A program made the translations under genes and the position numbers. 45,858 bases of DNA from Fimenecus sp036652055 (GTDB lineage Bacteria; Bacillota; Clostridia; Oscillospirales; Acutalibacteraceae). Under the pieces are notes generated by a model. It was not told the origin of the DNA and ran no database searches. It worked only from the letters and a program-made list of their open reading frames with translations. Location: the NCBI GenBank assembly GCA_036652055.1, contig JAVVWP010000014.1, positions 1-45,858 of the forward strand, given 5' to 3'. How positions within the stretch are numbered: the stretch's first letter is position 1; every line of letters starts with the position of its first letter. Below are positions 27,201 to 34,087 of the stretch, one piece after another.

Positions 27201-27428
27201 TTCAAGTTCTTTAAAATCAACAGCATATTTAATATTATCGGCATTAAACTCGTCAGCTAAAAGTTTTAATACACTATCTTTACCATAGGCTCTTTCTTTA
27301 TTTGAAGTTCCTGTCCATAAAATATCGTTTGAAAGAGTTTCGGCGGTTTTTTCTAAATCACGCTCAACTAAATAAGCATTAATAAATTTTAAAGCAAGGT
27401 CTTTACCGTTAATATTTTTTTTATTCAT
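24213..27428 (-). CDS. Cytosolic hybrid histidine kinase with NTF2-like and PAS domains
   Basis: The 1071-residue protein has no membrane segment. The N-terminal 130 residues look like an NTF2/SnoaL-like domain (FINAYLVERDLEKTAETLS then ILWTGT). Two clear PAS domains follow (about 147-275 and 285-405), then two PAS-like regions (430-560 and 560-680). The kinase core has His694 in FLSRMSHEIRTPMNAI, a HATPase domain (NLLSNAVKF, DTGIGI, GGSGLGLAI), and a receiver with Asp992 (AVLMDIRMPVMDG). The receiver closely resembles that of the downstream kinase, including NAHLAKPIEP. The stop/start overlap of 4 bp makes the two kinases a translationally coupled pair. No Hpt protein or response regulator with an output domain is nearby. 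Confidence 0.9.
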   Translation of the reverse strand: MNKKNINGKDLALKFINAYLVERDLEKTAETLSNDILWTGTSNKERAYGKDSVLKLLADEFNADNIKYAVDFKELEEVNISGDACAITGTLGLTASDTQEAVISLRFSLAIRQEEGDELKICSAHASLSSILQNDDEYRPISFIKEKLRFESEKFETLVNSIPGGVGTYRLDENFTPLYISDKLCELCGMTREEYFKAIENSSLDVIYYKDRKPLYDEILAGIRENRKIEFTYRLLQKNNKYKWIHVLATTMIADGKHIICAVFIDADDLKKKEHELKEAKDKFQIALKNSNISMWSFNVATDMLYDGNGISTSLGFGEFPICSYKTLVDSGMVMPESANDYFELHNKIKNGEKESNAIIHFNKNLVDIEWQQIKYVTVFDEKGIPIEAIGVGEDLTEMKILESRYNNELLYKSLALKSTEASYNFNLTQNKVIELQNKLPINRDTFIYTTTQSIYEATLAHIIGDDKKEEFSKMFNIQSLIDGFYMGKTDWDMTYKYDAGNNEYLWLQLHINVMKNPKTGDIEAFSYINDITEKQMVKTLISSVITNDYDFVMCINGKKNSYTMYTNGLDSNLPPALCNDYQKEINSYLQSCVMEKERETILRKVSLEHIFMKLEKKDVYETVISIIEDGKIRKKKMQFSYINKDAKMILHTRSDITNLFMQEQAQQKKLERALDDARIANLTKTEFLSRMSHEIRTPMNAIMGLAAIAKEKATDTDFVKECVDKSQIASKFLLSLINDILDMSRIESGKITLIDERIDFHNFIDGITTIINSTAIPKGVIFSTIISDDCGKCYIGDNIRLEQILINLLSNAVKFTPAGGSVKLFAEQLSRKKGRARLRFTISDTGIGISESFIKTIFSPFSQEHNGITSNYGGSGLGLAISQNLANLMGGQITVNSVLGEGSTFVVEISLKYCTKKAIEQSIPQNDESLKDFDFSAKNILLVEDHELNILVATRILTSKGMSVVSAQNGKLGVETFENSKENFFDAVLMDIRMPVMDGLMAASAIRNLKRTDCKKVPIIAMTANAFDEDIKKSLKAGMNAHLAKPIEPQKLFDTLAFFINQNTNGVIDL

Positions 27429-27542
27429 ATTAATGCTACCTTTCTGTAAATATAATCAAGTTTATAATTAATAATCTTTACAATATCTTTACGGTTTTTA
27501 GCCAAGAAAATACAAAGTGCGACAGCATTCCAATTTATTGTA

Positions 27543-27571
27543 ATTATGTACTATTTTCAGTAAAAAGTCAA
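27543..27571 (-). promoter_or_regulatory. Probable promoter of the hybrid-kinase operon
   Basis: On the minus strand, -35 TTGACT (27571-27566) and -10 CATAAT (27548-27543) are spaced by 17 bp. The leader to the kinase start is about 108 bases, without an obvious hairpin. Confidence 0.55.
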
Positions 27572-27603
27572 TGCTTATTAGTATAATATCCACTAAAATA
27601 TTG

Positions 27604-27628
27604 TTTATAGTCGAAATTAAACTATAAA
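27604..27628. promoter_or_regulatory. Inverted repeat in the kinase/peptidase divergent region
   Basis: TTTATAGT (27604-27611) and ACTATAAA (27621-27628) are perfect 8-bp arms around a 9-base centre. They overlap a possible plus-strand promoter (TTGTTT 27601-27606, TATAAA 27623-27628) for the peptidase gene. It may be an operator; A/T richness makes chance possible. Confidence 0.35.
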
Positions 27629-27703
27629 TCGAACTTAAAAGCACCTTATACAGTTTGTTAGAATATGATGTATTAATCAAAACTGTAAATTGGAGATAAT
27701 TAT

Positions 27704-28447
27704 ATGATAAGAAAATATGAATTAAAACCACAAAAAGAAGACTATCGTGATTATAAAATTACTTTTGGCGTTTTTAAAGAAACACCTGTAAAGGTGGATT
27801 TGCGTAATATTTGCCCCCGTGTTTTTGACCAAGGGGCGCTCGGTAGCTGTTCTGCTAATGCAGGCGTTGCGGCAAGAATGATAATGAGCAATGTAAAGCC
27901 TCCGCTGTCACGCCTTTTTTTATATTATAAAGAGCGTGAGCTTGAGGGAACAACAGGCGAGGACAGTGGTGCTACAATGCGAGATGTTTGCAAGGCACTA
28001 AAAAAATATGGGGTGTGTAAAGAAATTTTTTGGAGGTACAATATTGAGAATTTTGCAAAAAAGCCAAGATTAATACCTTCTATTCTGGCATTAAGATTTA
28101 GAATTTCTTCATATATGAGCTTTGACGGTGACCAAAATCCCGATAATATATCACAGGTAAAGCAATATCTTTTTTTAAAAAATCAACCTGTTTTAGTAGG
28201 CGTTCAAGTTTATGAAAGCTTTGAATCAGAAATTGTATCTTCAACAGGCTTTATCCCAATACCTAATGAGAAAAAAGAACAGCTTTTGGGAGGTCATGCA
28301 ATGCTGATTGTTGGATATGATGATAAAATACAATCATTCATTGTAATGAATAGCTGGGGAAATTCGTGGGGAGATAATGGATATGGTTATTTGCCATATG
28401 ATTTTGCAAGGCTTAATTATGCCTTTGACTTTTGGGTTATAGAATAA
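27704..28447 (+). CDS. Papain-like cysteine peptidase (family C1), no signal peptide or propeptide
   Basis: The 247-residue protein has the papain catalytic set: oxyanion Gln43 and nucleophile Cys49 in FDQGALGSCSAN, His198 in GGHAMLIVGYDD, and Asn216 in MNSWGNSWGDNGYGYLPY. There is no signal peptide and no inhibitory propeptide: the catalytic domain begins about 30 residues from the start (VDLRNICP). It should therefore be active in the cytoplasm, or be a member of the bacterial C1 group with non-classical roles. A TGGAGAT ribosome site supports the start. It is divergent from the hybrid kinases and ends at a shared terminator. Substrate unknown. Confidence 0.9.
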   Translation: MIRKYELKPQKEDYRDYKITFGVFKETPVKVDLRNICPRVFDQGALGSCSANAGVAARMIMSNVKPPLSRLFLYYKERELEGTTGEDSGATMRDVCKALKKYGVCKEIFWRYNIENFAKKPRLIPSILALRFRISSYMSFDGDQNPDNISQVKQYLFLKNQPVLVGVQVYESFESEIVSSTGFIPIPNEKKEQLLGGHAMLIVGYDDKIQSFIVMNSWGNSWGDNGYGYLPYDFARLNYAFDFWVIE

Positions 28448-28450
28448 AAA

Positions 28451-28484
28451 ACGAGCCATACAGCTTAATTGCTATATGGCTCGT
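28451..28484. terminator. Bidirectional terminator between peptidase and aldolase genes
   Basis: ACGAGCCATACAGC (28451-28464) and GCTATATGGCTCGT (28471-28484) pair with one mismatch and a 6-base loop. It has A-rich and T-rich flanks and serves both convergent genes. Confidence 0.88.
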
Positions 28485-28496
28485 AACATTTTGATT

Positions 28497-29738
28497 TTAT
28501 TTCTTAACTTTTTTAGAATATTTTGTGAGATAGACAAATCTCATAATGCGAGTTTCAATAGGGCTGATTGCTTTTCCTGTTCCAAAGAGCCTTGAACCAA
28601 CTTCAGTTTTACAGCCTTTATCCATAACCATTTCAACTGCTGCTGCGTCATATTCAGTTCCTGCAACACAAATAGCACCGTTTTTATTAAGAAGAACAGC
28701 GTTTCTGCCCTTTAAAGCCTTAACAACTTTTTTAGCTGTTTTCAAAGTGTTGTTTGGATTAAAGGTAGCAGATTTTACAGTAACGCCAACAAGCTGTGCA
28801 AAATCATCAAGTAGTGGCTTCATTGTTTTTCCCGATTGAGAAATAGCCATCATTGCAGGAGTTTTTGAATGAACAACATAGTTGACATCTTTACGCTTTT
28901 TATAGATGGCTCTGTGAAGCTCGGTGCAATCAGGATAACTTGTGCCTGCAACAAGCTCGCCCGATTTAATATCAATTCTTGTAATTAAATCAGTATCTTC
29001 TTCAACTGCACTTATATTGAAAACACTACCGTCACGCTCACTGTTGCAAGCGGTGAAAGGAACTGCTTTAGACATTTTTGAACTAACGCCAATTTCATTT
29101 CCGAATTTGCTACTTATATAATCGCAAATTTCATTAAAGTTTTCAGCGGTTTTACCTGTAAGCTCAGTGTATTTATTATAAATATAATCATCGCACACTT
29201 TTTCAAGCTCAGAGGCTACATTAAATGCATCTTCATAAGAAGTACCCATACAAAGAGCGCCGTGATGAGCCATAATGATAGCTTTTGCATCGCTTCTCAT
29301 AATTGCAGCTACAACGCCAGCACGAAGCTTTCCTGTTCCAGGAAGCCCATAACCTGCAAGAGGAATTTTGTTGCCGACAATCGTTGCACTTTTTGGAGCA
29401 ACCGCTGTAATATCTGAACCCAATGCACTGACAACAGATGCCTGCATTTGATGGGTATGAATTACAAAATTGATTTCAGGTCTAAGCTTATAGCTTTCTG
29501 CGTGAATTCCTTTTTCAGAAGATGGTTTAACATCACCATCATATTCTAAATCAGCAATGTTGACAAGAACGATTTCATCAGCAGTTAAATCTTCATAAGC
29601 ACGACCACTTGGAGTGATAACGAATTGAGTATCGCTTATTCTGCAAGAAATATTGCCCCATGTACGAGCGATAAGCCCAGATGCGACAACCTCTTTACCT
29701 GCCTTTATAACGAGTTCTTTTGCTTCTAATATATCCAT
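28497..29738 (-). CDS. Tandem class II aldolase/adducin protein, second domain degenerate
   Basis: The 413-residue protein is two class II aldolase domains in a row. The first (1-205) has the full zinc and catalytic set of fuculose-phosphate aldolase: Glu75 in KPSSEKGIHAE, His94 and His96 in VIHTHQMQ, and His158/His159 in AHHG. The second (about 218-400) keeps the glutamate (Glu273 in CTELHRAIY) and the first histidine (His290) but has Ser-Lys where HTH needs its second His, and NKNG in place of HHG. Only the first domain should bind zinc. It is the second gene after the class III aminotransferase (90 bp apart). It probably cleaves a phosphorylated sugar made by the FGGY kinase of the divergent arm; that link is inference. 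Confidence 0.88.
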   Translation of the reverse strand: MDILEAKELVIKAGKEVVASGLIARTWGNISCRISDTQFVITPSGRAYEDLTADEIVLVNIADLEYDGDVKPSSEKGIHAESYKLRPEINFVIHTHQMQASVVSALGSDITAVAPKSATIVGNKIPLAGYGLPGTGKLRAGVVAAIMRSDAKAIIMAHHGALCMGTSYEDAFNVASELEKVCDDYIYNKYTELTGKTAENFNEICDYISSKFGNEIGVSSKMSKAVPFTACNSERDGSVFNISAVEEDTDLITRIDIKSGELVAGTSYPDCTELHRAIYKKRKDVNYVVHSKTPAMMAISQSGKTMKPLLDDFAQLVGVTVKSATFNPNNTLKTAKKVVKALKGRNAVLLNKNGAICVAGTEYDAAAVEMVMDKGCKTEVGSRLFGTGKAISPIETRIMRFVYLTKYSKKVKK

Positions 29739-29770
29739 TATATGTCACCTCTTAATTTAAGATAATAGGG

Positions 29771-29815
29771 GGCAGACAAAGTGAAAATCTAAATAGAGAA
29801 TGCACCCTGCCTGCC
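29771..29815 (-). other. Possible hairpin between aminotransferase and aldolase genes
   Basis: GGCAGACA (29771-29778) and TGCCTGCC (29808-29815) pair with one mismatch across a 29-base loop, in the 90-bp gap of the two-gene transcript. It could set mRNA processing or differential expression; there is no T run, so it is not a normal terminator. Confidence 0.25.
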
Positions 29816-29828
29816 ACTCAATTTTTAA

Positions 29829-31310
29829 TTATTCAGCAGCTTTAATTGAAACATTTGCAAATACTTTATCAAAGCAAGCAAGTGCGCCATCAATCATCTT
29901 AGGAGTGTAAGCAGCTGAAGTGTACATACGGTTGCCTGCGAGAGTAACAAGACCTTCTGCCATATAAGCAGCACCCATATGCTCCATTTCTTTCTTTCTT
30001 TCGCTTGTAGCATCAAGAATGCCAGGGATTTGCCAAGGCTTAGACCAGTTGATTGAATAGTGCATTGTTCCAACTGTATCAAGATGGCAAATTGAGCCTT
30101 GATTATAGCAAACAAATGGAAGCCCATATTTTGCTGTAAGATCTTGAAGACCTGCTGTGATACGGTCACCCATAGCTCCTGCCTTTTGGCAAGCGTTAGT
30201 TCTTTCGATTTCTTCAAGAGTATAATAACCTGCAACGCATGAAATAGGAGTTGCAGCCAAAGTACCGCCGATAAGAGCCTTCTTAACTTTTGTTCCACCG
30301 TCAAGACCAGCACCGAGGTATCTCATATATTCTTTTTTACCGCCAATTCCGCCTGCACCAGGGTATCCGCCTGCAATAACCTTGCCGAAGATTGTAAGGT
30401 CAGGAGAAACGCCGAAATAGCCTTGCGCACAAGCCATACCAATACGGAAGCCTGTAACAACTTCATCAAATATAAATAAAGCGCCATATTTGCGACAAAG
30501 TCTTTCAGCACCCTTAACATATTCAGCAGAAATAGGTGTTGTTCCACTTTCAGGGCCAACAGGCTCTAAGAAAAGAGCAGCAGTTCCGCCATTAAATTGG
30601 TTCATTCTAAATCTTCTCTCAAGAGCGTCAAGGTCATTTGGCATAACTTCTTGAGTGTGTTTAAAGCAGTAAAGTGGAATTCCCTTTGCCTGTGTGAATT
30701 TAGTTCCAGCTGCACGAATGCCATATGCAAGTTGGTCAGACCAACCGTGATAAGCACCGCCCATTTTAACTATATTTTTATTTTTTGTAGCAAGTCTTGC
30801 AACACGAACAGCAGCCATACAAGCCTCTGTTCCTGAACCAAGCATTCTGAACATATCAACAGTTTCAACACTGTCAGAAATTTTCTTTGCAAGCTTATAT
30901 TCAAATTCATGGAAAAGACCAGTTGAAGGGCCACAAGTATTAAGAAGGTCAATAACCTGCTCACGAACTTCTTTAGGATTAGAGCCTAAAACAGTAGGGC
31001 CACCGGCTTGAAGGAAGTCGAAATATTTATTTCCGTCAATATCATAAAGATAAGCACCTTCAGCTTTTGTAAAAACAAGTGGGAAAGGATAGTTAAATGC
31101 GAGGTTATGTTGAACTCCGCCGGGAATGATTTGTTTAGCTTCGTCAATCATTTCTTTTGACTTTACACATTTTTTACCATAATAATCTTCTTCATAAGCC
31201 TTAAGAGCATCAGGTTTTATTGTGTAAATCGGTTTTGAAATAAGTTCGTCAAGCTCTTTGTTGACTGCGTCAGCATCGTTATACTGTGTAATACCAAATC
31301 TTGTGTCCAT
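29829..31310 (-). CDS. Class III PLP aminotransferase, glutamate-1-semialdehyde aminomutase-like
   Basis: The 493-residue PLP enzyme belongs to the class III aminotransferase group near glutamate-1-semialdehyde aminomutases. Visible are EAKQIIPGGVQHN, the cofactor loop GSGTEACMAAVRVAR, GAYHGW, FIFDEVVTGFR, and the Schiff-base lysine Lys310 in FGKVIAGGYPGAGG. It is about 60 residues longer than HemL, mostly from an N-terminal extension, and no other tetrapyrrole gene is nearby, so heme synthesis is unlikely. It is the first gene of the left arm, from a consensus promoter with an operator at its start site. I infer it adds or removes an amino group on a sugar- or polyol-derived substrate handled by the adjacent aldolase and the divergent kinase. 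Confidence 0.85.
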   Translation of the reverse strand: MDTRFGITQYNDADAVNKELDELISKPIYTIKPDALKAYEEDYYGKKCVKSKEMIDEAKQIIPGGVQHNLAFNYPFPLVFTKAEGAYLYDIDGNKYFDFLQAGGPTVLGSNPKEVREQVIDLLNTCGPSTGLFHEFEYKLAKKISDSVETVDMFRMLGSGTEACMAAVRVARLATKNKNIVKMGGAYHGWSDQLAYGIRAAGTKFTQAKGIPLYCFKHTQEVMPNDLDALERRFRMNQFNGGTAALFLEPVGPESGTTPISAEYVKGAERLCRKYGALFIFDEVVTGFRIGMACAQGYFGVSPDLTIFGKVIAGGYPGAGGIGGKKEYMRYLGAGLDGGTKVKKALIGGTLAATPISCVAGYYTLEEIERTNACQKAGAMGDRITAGLQDLTAKYGLPFVCYNQGSICHLDTVGTMHYSINWSKPWQIPGILDATSERKKEMEHMGAAYMAEGLVTLAGNRMYTSAAYTPKMIDGALACFDKVFANVSIKAAE

Positions 31311-31366
31311 TTTAATTCCTCCGTTAAATTGTTTTATTATAACTCACAAATGCACTCTGCATAGAT

Positions 31367-31384
31367 GGTGAATTACGGTTCACT
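31367..31384. promoter_or_regulatory. Putative TetR operator O1 at the aminotransferase start site
   Basis: GGTGAATTACGGTTCACT contains the perfect inverted repeat GTGAA-6-TTCAC. It covers the predicted transcription start of the left arm (just downstream of the -10 at 31389-31394). A matching site occurs at 31706-31723 in the right arm. Confidence 0.65.
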
Positions 31385-31388
31385 TGTA

Positions 31389-31416
31389 ATTATAGCATAT
31401 TTTTTTTCTATGTCAA
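31389..31416 (-). promoter_or_regulatory. Consensus promoter of the aminotransferase-aldolase arm
   Basis: On the minus strand, -35 TTGACA (31416-31411) and -10 TATAAT (31394-31389) are both perfect, with 16-bp spacing. The gene starts about 79 bp downstream of the -10, with an ACGGAGGAAT ribosome site. Confidence 0.9.
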
Positions 31417-31597
31417 CGGATATTTTTGACAAATTTTTTTACTTGCCACAAACAAATAGATGATTTTTAACTAAAATATTTTTTCATAGTTAATAATCAT
31501 CTATTGTTATACATTATGTATGCGAATAGTTAAATAAAAGCACTATATAATGAATAAAAAGCAAAAAATCCTGCGTCTTAATTAGGGTGTAAAACTT

Positions 31598-31617
31598 TTG
31601 CACATTTTTTTGTGCAA
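31598..31617. promoter_or_regulatory. Inverted repeat in the divergent intergenic region
   Basis: TTGCACA (31598-31604) and TGTGCAA (31611-31617) are perfect 7-bp arms around six T. It lies about 45 bp upstream of the tetR promoter, a position suited to an activator or a catabolite-type regulator. Role unproven. The remainder of the 31417-31660 stretch is A/T-rich with no gene. Confidence 0.4.
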
Positions 31618-31660
31618 TTTAACCTTTTTTACTTAATATTTAAATATTCACTTTTTTTCT

Positions 31661-31689
31661 TTTACAAATTGTACAATTTGTGTTAAAAT
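31661..31689 (+). promoter_or_regulatory. Promoter of the tetR-kinase-lipoprotein arm with embedded 18-bp palindrome
   Basis: -35 TTTACA (31661-31666) and -10 TAAAAT (31684-31689) have 17-bp spacing. A perfect palindrome ACAAATTGTACAATTTGT (31664-31681) fills the spacer and overlaps the -35 box, where a bound repressor would block polymerase. Confidence 0.7.
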
Positions 31690-31705
31690 AAAGTTTGATT
31701 TAACC

Positions 31706-31723
31706 ACTGAACGAAAATTCACC
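31706..31723. promoter_or_regulatory. Putative TetR operator O2 in the tetR leader
   Basis: Read on the minus strand the site is GGTGAATTTTCGTTCAGT, identical to O1 at 14 of 18 positions, with arms GTGAA/TTCAG. It lies about 10-28 bases after the predicted start of transcription of the right arm, and 30 bp upstream of tetR. Confidence 0.6.
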
Positions 31724-31752
31724 CTAACATATAGAAAAGAACGGTGTATAAA

Positions 31753-32418
31753 ATGGACTTGCAAAATCATCATAAGCCAACCTTTGACAATATTTCTCCC
31801 GAAAAACGAGAACGCATAATAAAAGCTGCAACAAAAGAGTTTGCAATCAAAGGATTTGACAATACAAATATAAATACAATTGCTAAAAAGGCAGATGTAA
31901 GCGTAGGTTCACTTTACAAATACTTTGAAAATAAGCAAGATTTGTTTTTGACTATCATTCATTATAGTATTGCAAGAATGGAAGAGCTTCTCAATGTGCT
32001 TGCAAGAAGTGAAGATGACATTCTTATTAAGGTTGAGCAAATTATTCGTGAAATTCAAGAGTTTTCAAAAGAAAATGGAGAGCTTATAAAACTTTATAAT
32101 GCTATGACGGGTGAAAACAATCCTCGTTTTGCCTCGCAATTTGCTTATGAAATGGAAGCAATAACCGCAAAGATTTACAGAACTGCTATTGAACAGGCTA
32201 AAAAGACGGGCGATGTTCGTGAAGATTTAGACTCTGCCTTTGCTGCTTTTCTTCTTGATAATTTGTTTATGACATTGCAGTTTTCATATTCGTGTGATTA
32301 TTATAAAGAGAGATTTAAAATTTATGTCGGCAATGACATAGCAGAGCGTGATGATTTTGTCATCGAACAGAGTTTAAAGTTCATTAAATCGGCATTTAAA
32401 AAGCCTACAAATAAATAA
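31753..32418 (+). CDS. TetR/AcrR-family transcriptional regulator
   Basis: The 221-residue protein has a standard TetR N-terminal DNA-binding domain: KRERIIKAATKEFAIKGFDN, then the helix-turn-helix INTIAKKADVSVGSLYKYFE and NKQDLFLTII. The C-terminal part is all-helical and unique to each subgroup; it likely binds an inducer. ATG 31753 is chosen; a GTG at 31744 is also in frame and the ribosome site (AAGAACGG) is modest. It heads the right arm, 23 bp before the FGGY kinase. The repeated operator in both divergent leaders suggests it represses both arms and itself. The inducer is probably a substrate or intermediate of the pathway. Confidence 0.9.
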   Translation: MDLQNHHKPTFDNISPEKRERIIKAATKEFAIKGFDNTNINTIAKKADVSVGSLYKYFENKQDLFLTIIHYSIARMEELLNVLARSEDDILIKVEQIIREIQEFSKENGELIKLYNAMTGENNPRFASQFAYEMEAITAKIYRTAIEQAKKTGDVREDLDSAFAAFLLDNLFMTLQFSYSCDYYKERFKIYVGNDIAERDDFVIEQSLKFIKSAFKKPTNK

Positions 32419-32441
32419 CAAAACTTTCGGAGGGAATTTTT

Positions 32442-34055
32442 ATGATTAAACCAATCTACACAATTGCCTATGATGTTGGCACGACAGGGGTTAAAACCTG
32501 CCTTTTTTCAATAACAGATAAAATTGAACTTCTATCTGCTGCGAGTGAAGGCTATAATCTTTATGTTATGCCTGACGGAGGTGCTGAACAAAATCCTGAT
32601 GAATGGTGGGATGCTATGATAAAAAGCACCAAAACCGTTTTTTCAAAGGTTAAAATTGATAAAAAGGATATAACAGGAATTTCTTTTTGTTCTCAAATGC
32701 AGGGATTGGTGCTTGTTGATAAAGATGGCAAGGCTGTTAGAAACGCAATGAGTTATATGGACCAAAGAGCAAGGGATGAACTGAAAAGTGGGCTTGCTTA
32801 TGGCCCGCAAATAGCAGGGGCAAATGTTCCAAAGCTTCTTAAATCACTTGCCGTAACAGGTGCTGTTGCAGCGTCTGTAAAAGATCCAGTTTGGAAATAT
32901 AAGTGGGTTGAGGCTAACGAGCCAGAGGTTTTTTCACGAGTTCATAAATGGTTGGATGTTAAAGAATATTTAATTTGCCGAATGACAGGCGAATTTGTTA
33001 TGACTCAAGATTCAGCTTTTGCAACGCTTCTTTATGATATTCGCAAGGGTAAAGAAGGTTGGAGTTCTAAAATTTGTAAAATGTATGGTGTTCAAGAAAA
33101 ACATCTTGCTAAAATCATTAAATGTACTGATAGAGTTGGCCCTCTCACCAAAAAGGCAGCGAGCGAATTAGGGCTTGAAGAAGGAACTTCTGTATTCGGC
33201 GGTGGTGGAGATGCTTCTTTAATAGGAGTTGGTGCAGGCTCAGTCGATGTTGGAGATACTCACATTTATTCAGGTACTTCTGGTTGGGTTTCAACTGTTG
33301 TCGACAAAAGCGTTGTTGATGCCTCTGCAATGATTGCTGCAATTATTGGTGCGAGAGAGGGATATTTTAATTATTTTGCAGAGCTTGAAACGGCTGCAAA
33401 ATGTGTTGAATGGGTAAAAGACCATCTTGCACTTGATGAAATAGATATTTATCTTGACAAAAGTCATAATTTAAAGCATCATAAAGAAGACAGAGAAACA
33501 GTCTATACAAACTTATATGATTATATGATGGCAATCGTTGATACGGTTCCACCTGGAAGCAATGGAATTGTATTTACTCCGTGGCTTCACGGAAACAGAT
33601 GTCCGTTTGAAGATCCTAATGCAAGAGGAATGTTCTTTAACATAAGCCTTGAAACGGGAAAGTCGGAAATGATAAGAGCTGTTCTTGAGGGCGTTTGTTT
33701 CCATATGAGATGGATGCTGGAAACAGAGGCGAAAAAAATCAAAACATCAAATACAATCCGTTTTGTCGGTGGTGGGGCGTTATCTGATGTTACCTGCCAA
33801 ATAATGGCGGATTGTACAGGAAGAACGATTGAAACTGTTGACAGCCCACAAAATATAGGTGCAGTCGGAGCGGCAGTTACTATCGCAGTTGGAATTGGTT
33901 TAATAAAAGACCTTGGCGAAGCAAAAAGGCTTATACCAACAGCAAAATCTTTTGTGCCAAATATAAAAAATAGAGAAATATATGACAAGAATTTTAGCGT
34001 GTTTAAAGATTTATACAAAGCAAACAAGAAAAACTTCAAAATATTAAACGGTTGA
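32442..34055 (+). CDS. FGGY-family carbohydrate kinase, xylulokinase-like
   Basis: The 537-residue kinase phosphorylates a sugar or polyol with ATP in the cytoplasm. Visible are the N-terminal phosphate loop YDVGTTGVKTCLF, the substrate region FCSQMQGLVLVDKDG and SYMDQRA, the catalytic base Asp257 in FGGGGDASLIG, the ATP-site GTSGWVS, and the C-terminal FVGGGALSDVTCQIMAD. It resembles xylulokinases but is longer, with an insertion around residues 125-150, so the substrate may differ. No isomerase or sugar transporter is in the window. A CGGAGGG ribosome site precedes the ATG. It shares a transcript with tetR and the following lipoprotein. Confidence 0.92.
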   Translation: MIKPIYTIAYDVGTTGVKTCLFSITDKIELLSAASEGYNLYVMPDGGAEQNPDEWWDAMIKSTKTVFSKVKIDKKDITGISFCSQMQGLVLVDKDGKAVRNAMSYMDQRARDELKSGLAYGPQIAGANVPKLLKSLAVTGAVAASVKDPVWKYKWVEANEPEVFSRVHKWLDVKEYLICRMTGEFVMTQDSAFATLLYDIRKGKEGWSSKICKMYGVQEKHLAKIIKCTDRVGPLTKKAASELGLEEGTSVFGGGGDASLIGVGAGSVDVGDTHIYSGTSGWVSTVVDKSVVDASAMIAAIIGAREGYFNYFAELETAAKCVEWVKDHLALDEIDIYLDKSHNLKHHKEDRETVYTNLYDYMMAIVDTVPPGSNGIVFTPWLHGNRCPFEDPNARGMFFNISLETGKSEMIRAVLEGVCFHMRWMLETEAKKIKTSNTIRFVGGGALSDVTCQIMADCTGRTIETVDSPQNIGAVGAAVTIAVGIGLIKDLGEAKRLIPTAKSFVPNIKNREIYDKNFSVFKDLYKANKKNFKILNG

Positions 34056-34087
34056 TTTAAAAGTTCAATTAACATGGAGGAATTACA

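Noticed and set aside
29829..31310. Calling the class III aminotransferase HemL (glutamate-1-semialdehyde aminomutase)
   Set aside because: No other heme or corrin gene is present, it is about 60 residues longer, and its operon partners are an aldolase and, divergently, a sugar kinase.
31598..31617. Treating TTGCACA-TTTTTT-TGTGCAA as a terminator
   Set aside because: It lies upstream of promoters in a divergent region and no gene ends near it; the T run is inside the loop, so a regulatory inverted repeat is more likely.
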